64,000 nucleotides of DNA, taken from NCBI RefSeq assembly GCF_963674925.1, contig NZ_OY771649.1:1302001-1366000 (forward strand), read 5' to 3'. The position numbers and the translations under genes are program-made. The stretch is from an uncultured Draconibacterium sp. Lineage in GTDB: Bacteria > Bacteroidota > Bacteroidia > Bacteroidales > Prolixibacteraceae. The notes beneath the pieces are model-generated. The model saw only the letters and a list, made by a program, of their open reading frames with translations, was not told where the DNA came from and made no database searches. Below, piece after piece: positions 63,779-64,000 of the stretch (positions are counted from its first letter, which is position 1; every line of letters begins with the position of its first letter).

Positions 63779-64000
63779 CTACTTCATTGCCCCTTTAGTG
63801 ATTGCCATCACTGCCGCAGTACGCACGAGTCTTCCTCCTCCGGAATTTGTTCCCGAGGCATGGATGATCCATGATGAAATTTTAGGGACCATTGCCATCC
63901 CGAATATCCCGCATACCGGCACAATCAGGTTGGAAACAAAAAACAGTTTGGGCTCATAGATCAGCATGGCATTGATCTGGGCAATTTCCATTTCCAGTAC
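63779..64000 (-). CDS. traJ: TraJ, C-terminal part (runs off the window)
   Basis: The frame is open to the right edge and reads VLEMEIAQINAMLIYEPKLF, one hydrophobic stretch (VSNLIVPVCGIFGMAMV), and a C-terminus of Ala/Met-rich sequence. By order (traJ-K-L-M-N) and membrane character it is the C-terminal ~73 residues of the VirB6-like polytopic protein TraJ. Confidence 0.78.
   Translation of the reverse strand, partial: VLEMEIAQINAMLIYEPKLFFVSNLIVPVCGIFGMAMVPKISSWIIHASGTNSGGGRLVRTAAVMAITKGAMK

Larger units (their letters stand above)
42715..64000. mobile_element. Left part of an integrative conjugative element (CTnDOT-like Tra/Mob type)
   Basis: Everything from just past the tRNA-Pro terminator to the window edge is accessory: integrase, toxin-antitoxin pair, split ardC, defence cassette, MobB/MobC, oriT candidate, coupling protein and tra genes N-M-L-K-J in the order known from Bacteroidota conjugative transposons. 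The left boundary is not fixed to the base because the right end is outside the window, so no att duplication can be matched. VirB4-type TraG and the other transfer genes are expected to the right. Confidence 0.85.

Overview
The window looks like a chromosomal segment of a Bacteroidota bacterium, probably a marine or anaerobic Marinilabiliales/Prolixibacteraceae-type organism. The reasons are Bacteroidota-type promoters (TTTG, 19-21 nt spacer, TAnnTTTG), Bacteroidota-restricted families (DUF4252, DUF4199, DUF4159, DUF3795), a bacterial V-type ATPase operon in the order E-DUF2764-A-B-D-I-K, and a CTnDOT-like Tra/Mob transfer region. The family-level guess is inference; no rRNA is present.

Bases 1-42,660 are mostly ordinary chromosome. 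From the left come a DUF4252 protein, an ECF sigma factor with an overlapping anti-sigma-like gene, an M3 peptidase, pheT and an EamA transporter. The V-type ATPase operon follows (7.9-17.6 kb), with universal-stress-protein genes in front of it and inside it; its K subunit keeps every residue known to bind Na+ in Enterococcus NtpK. Next are a decayed and duplicated tRNA-Thr/tRNA-Tyr array, the SRP RNA, lipid/envelope-type genes (DUF4199, GT2, a MacB-like ABC pair, a heterodimeric ABC exporter), a frameshifted flavoprotein gene, mazG, phoH, purC, a thioredoxin-like protein, a subtilisin-like protease, a serine hydrolase, trhO, dus and folE. The stretch ends with tRNA-Ser and tRNA-Pro.

From about 42.7 kb to the right edge lies part of an integrative conjugative element (ICE). 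It starts with a tyrosine integrase just past tRNA-Pro, then a HigB/HigA-type toxin-antitoxin pair, an ardC-like antirestriction gene, a restriction/defence cassette, a small unknown gene, MobB- and MobC-type mobilisation genes, a probable oriT, a DUF3945-type gene, the coupling protein, and traN, traM, a traL-like gene, traK and a partial traJ. The other ICE end is outside the window.

Two nested structures stand out. First, ardC is split by a 3,866-bp element carrying three consecutive tyrosine recombinase genes (a recombinase-in-trio, RIT-like, element). Its two ends carry the same 12-bp motif three times at identical mirrored spacing, and removing the element with one CAAG copy restores ardC in frame. 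Second, a three-gene minus-strand cassette (type IIG restriction-methyltransferase, large SIR2-domain protein, zinc-ribbon PD-(D/E)XK nuclease) lies between two ~100-bp direct repeats of about 90% identity. It looks like an exchangeable defence cargo and I do not recognise it as a named system.
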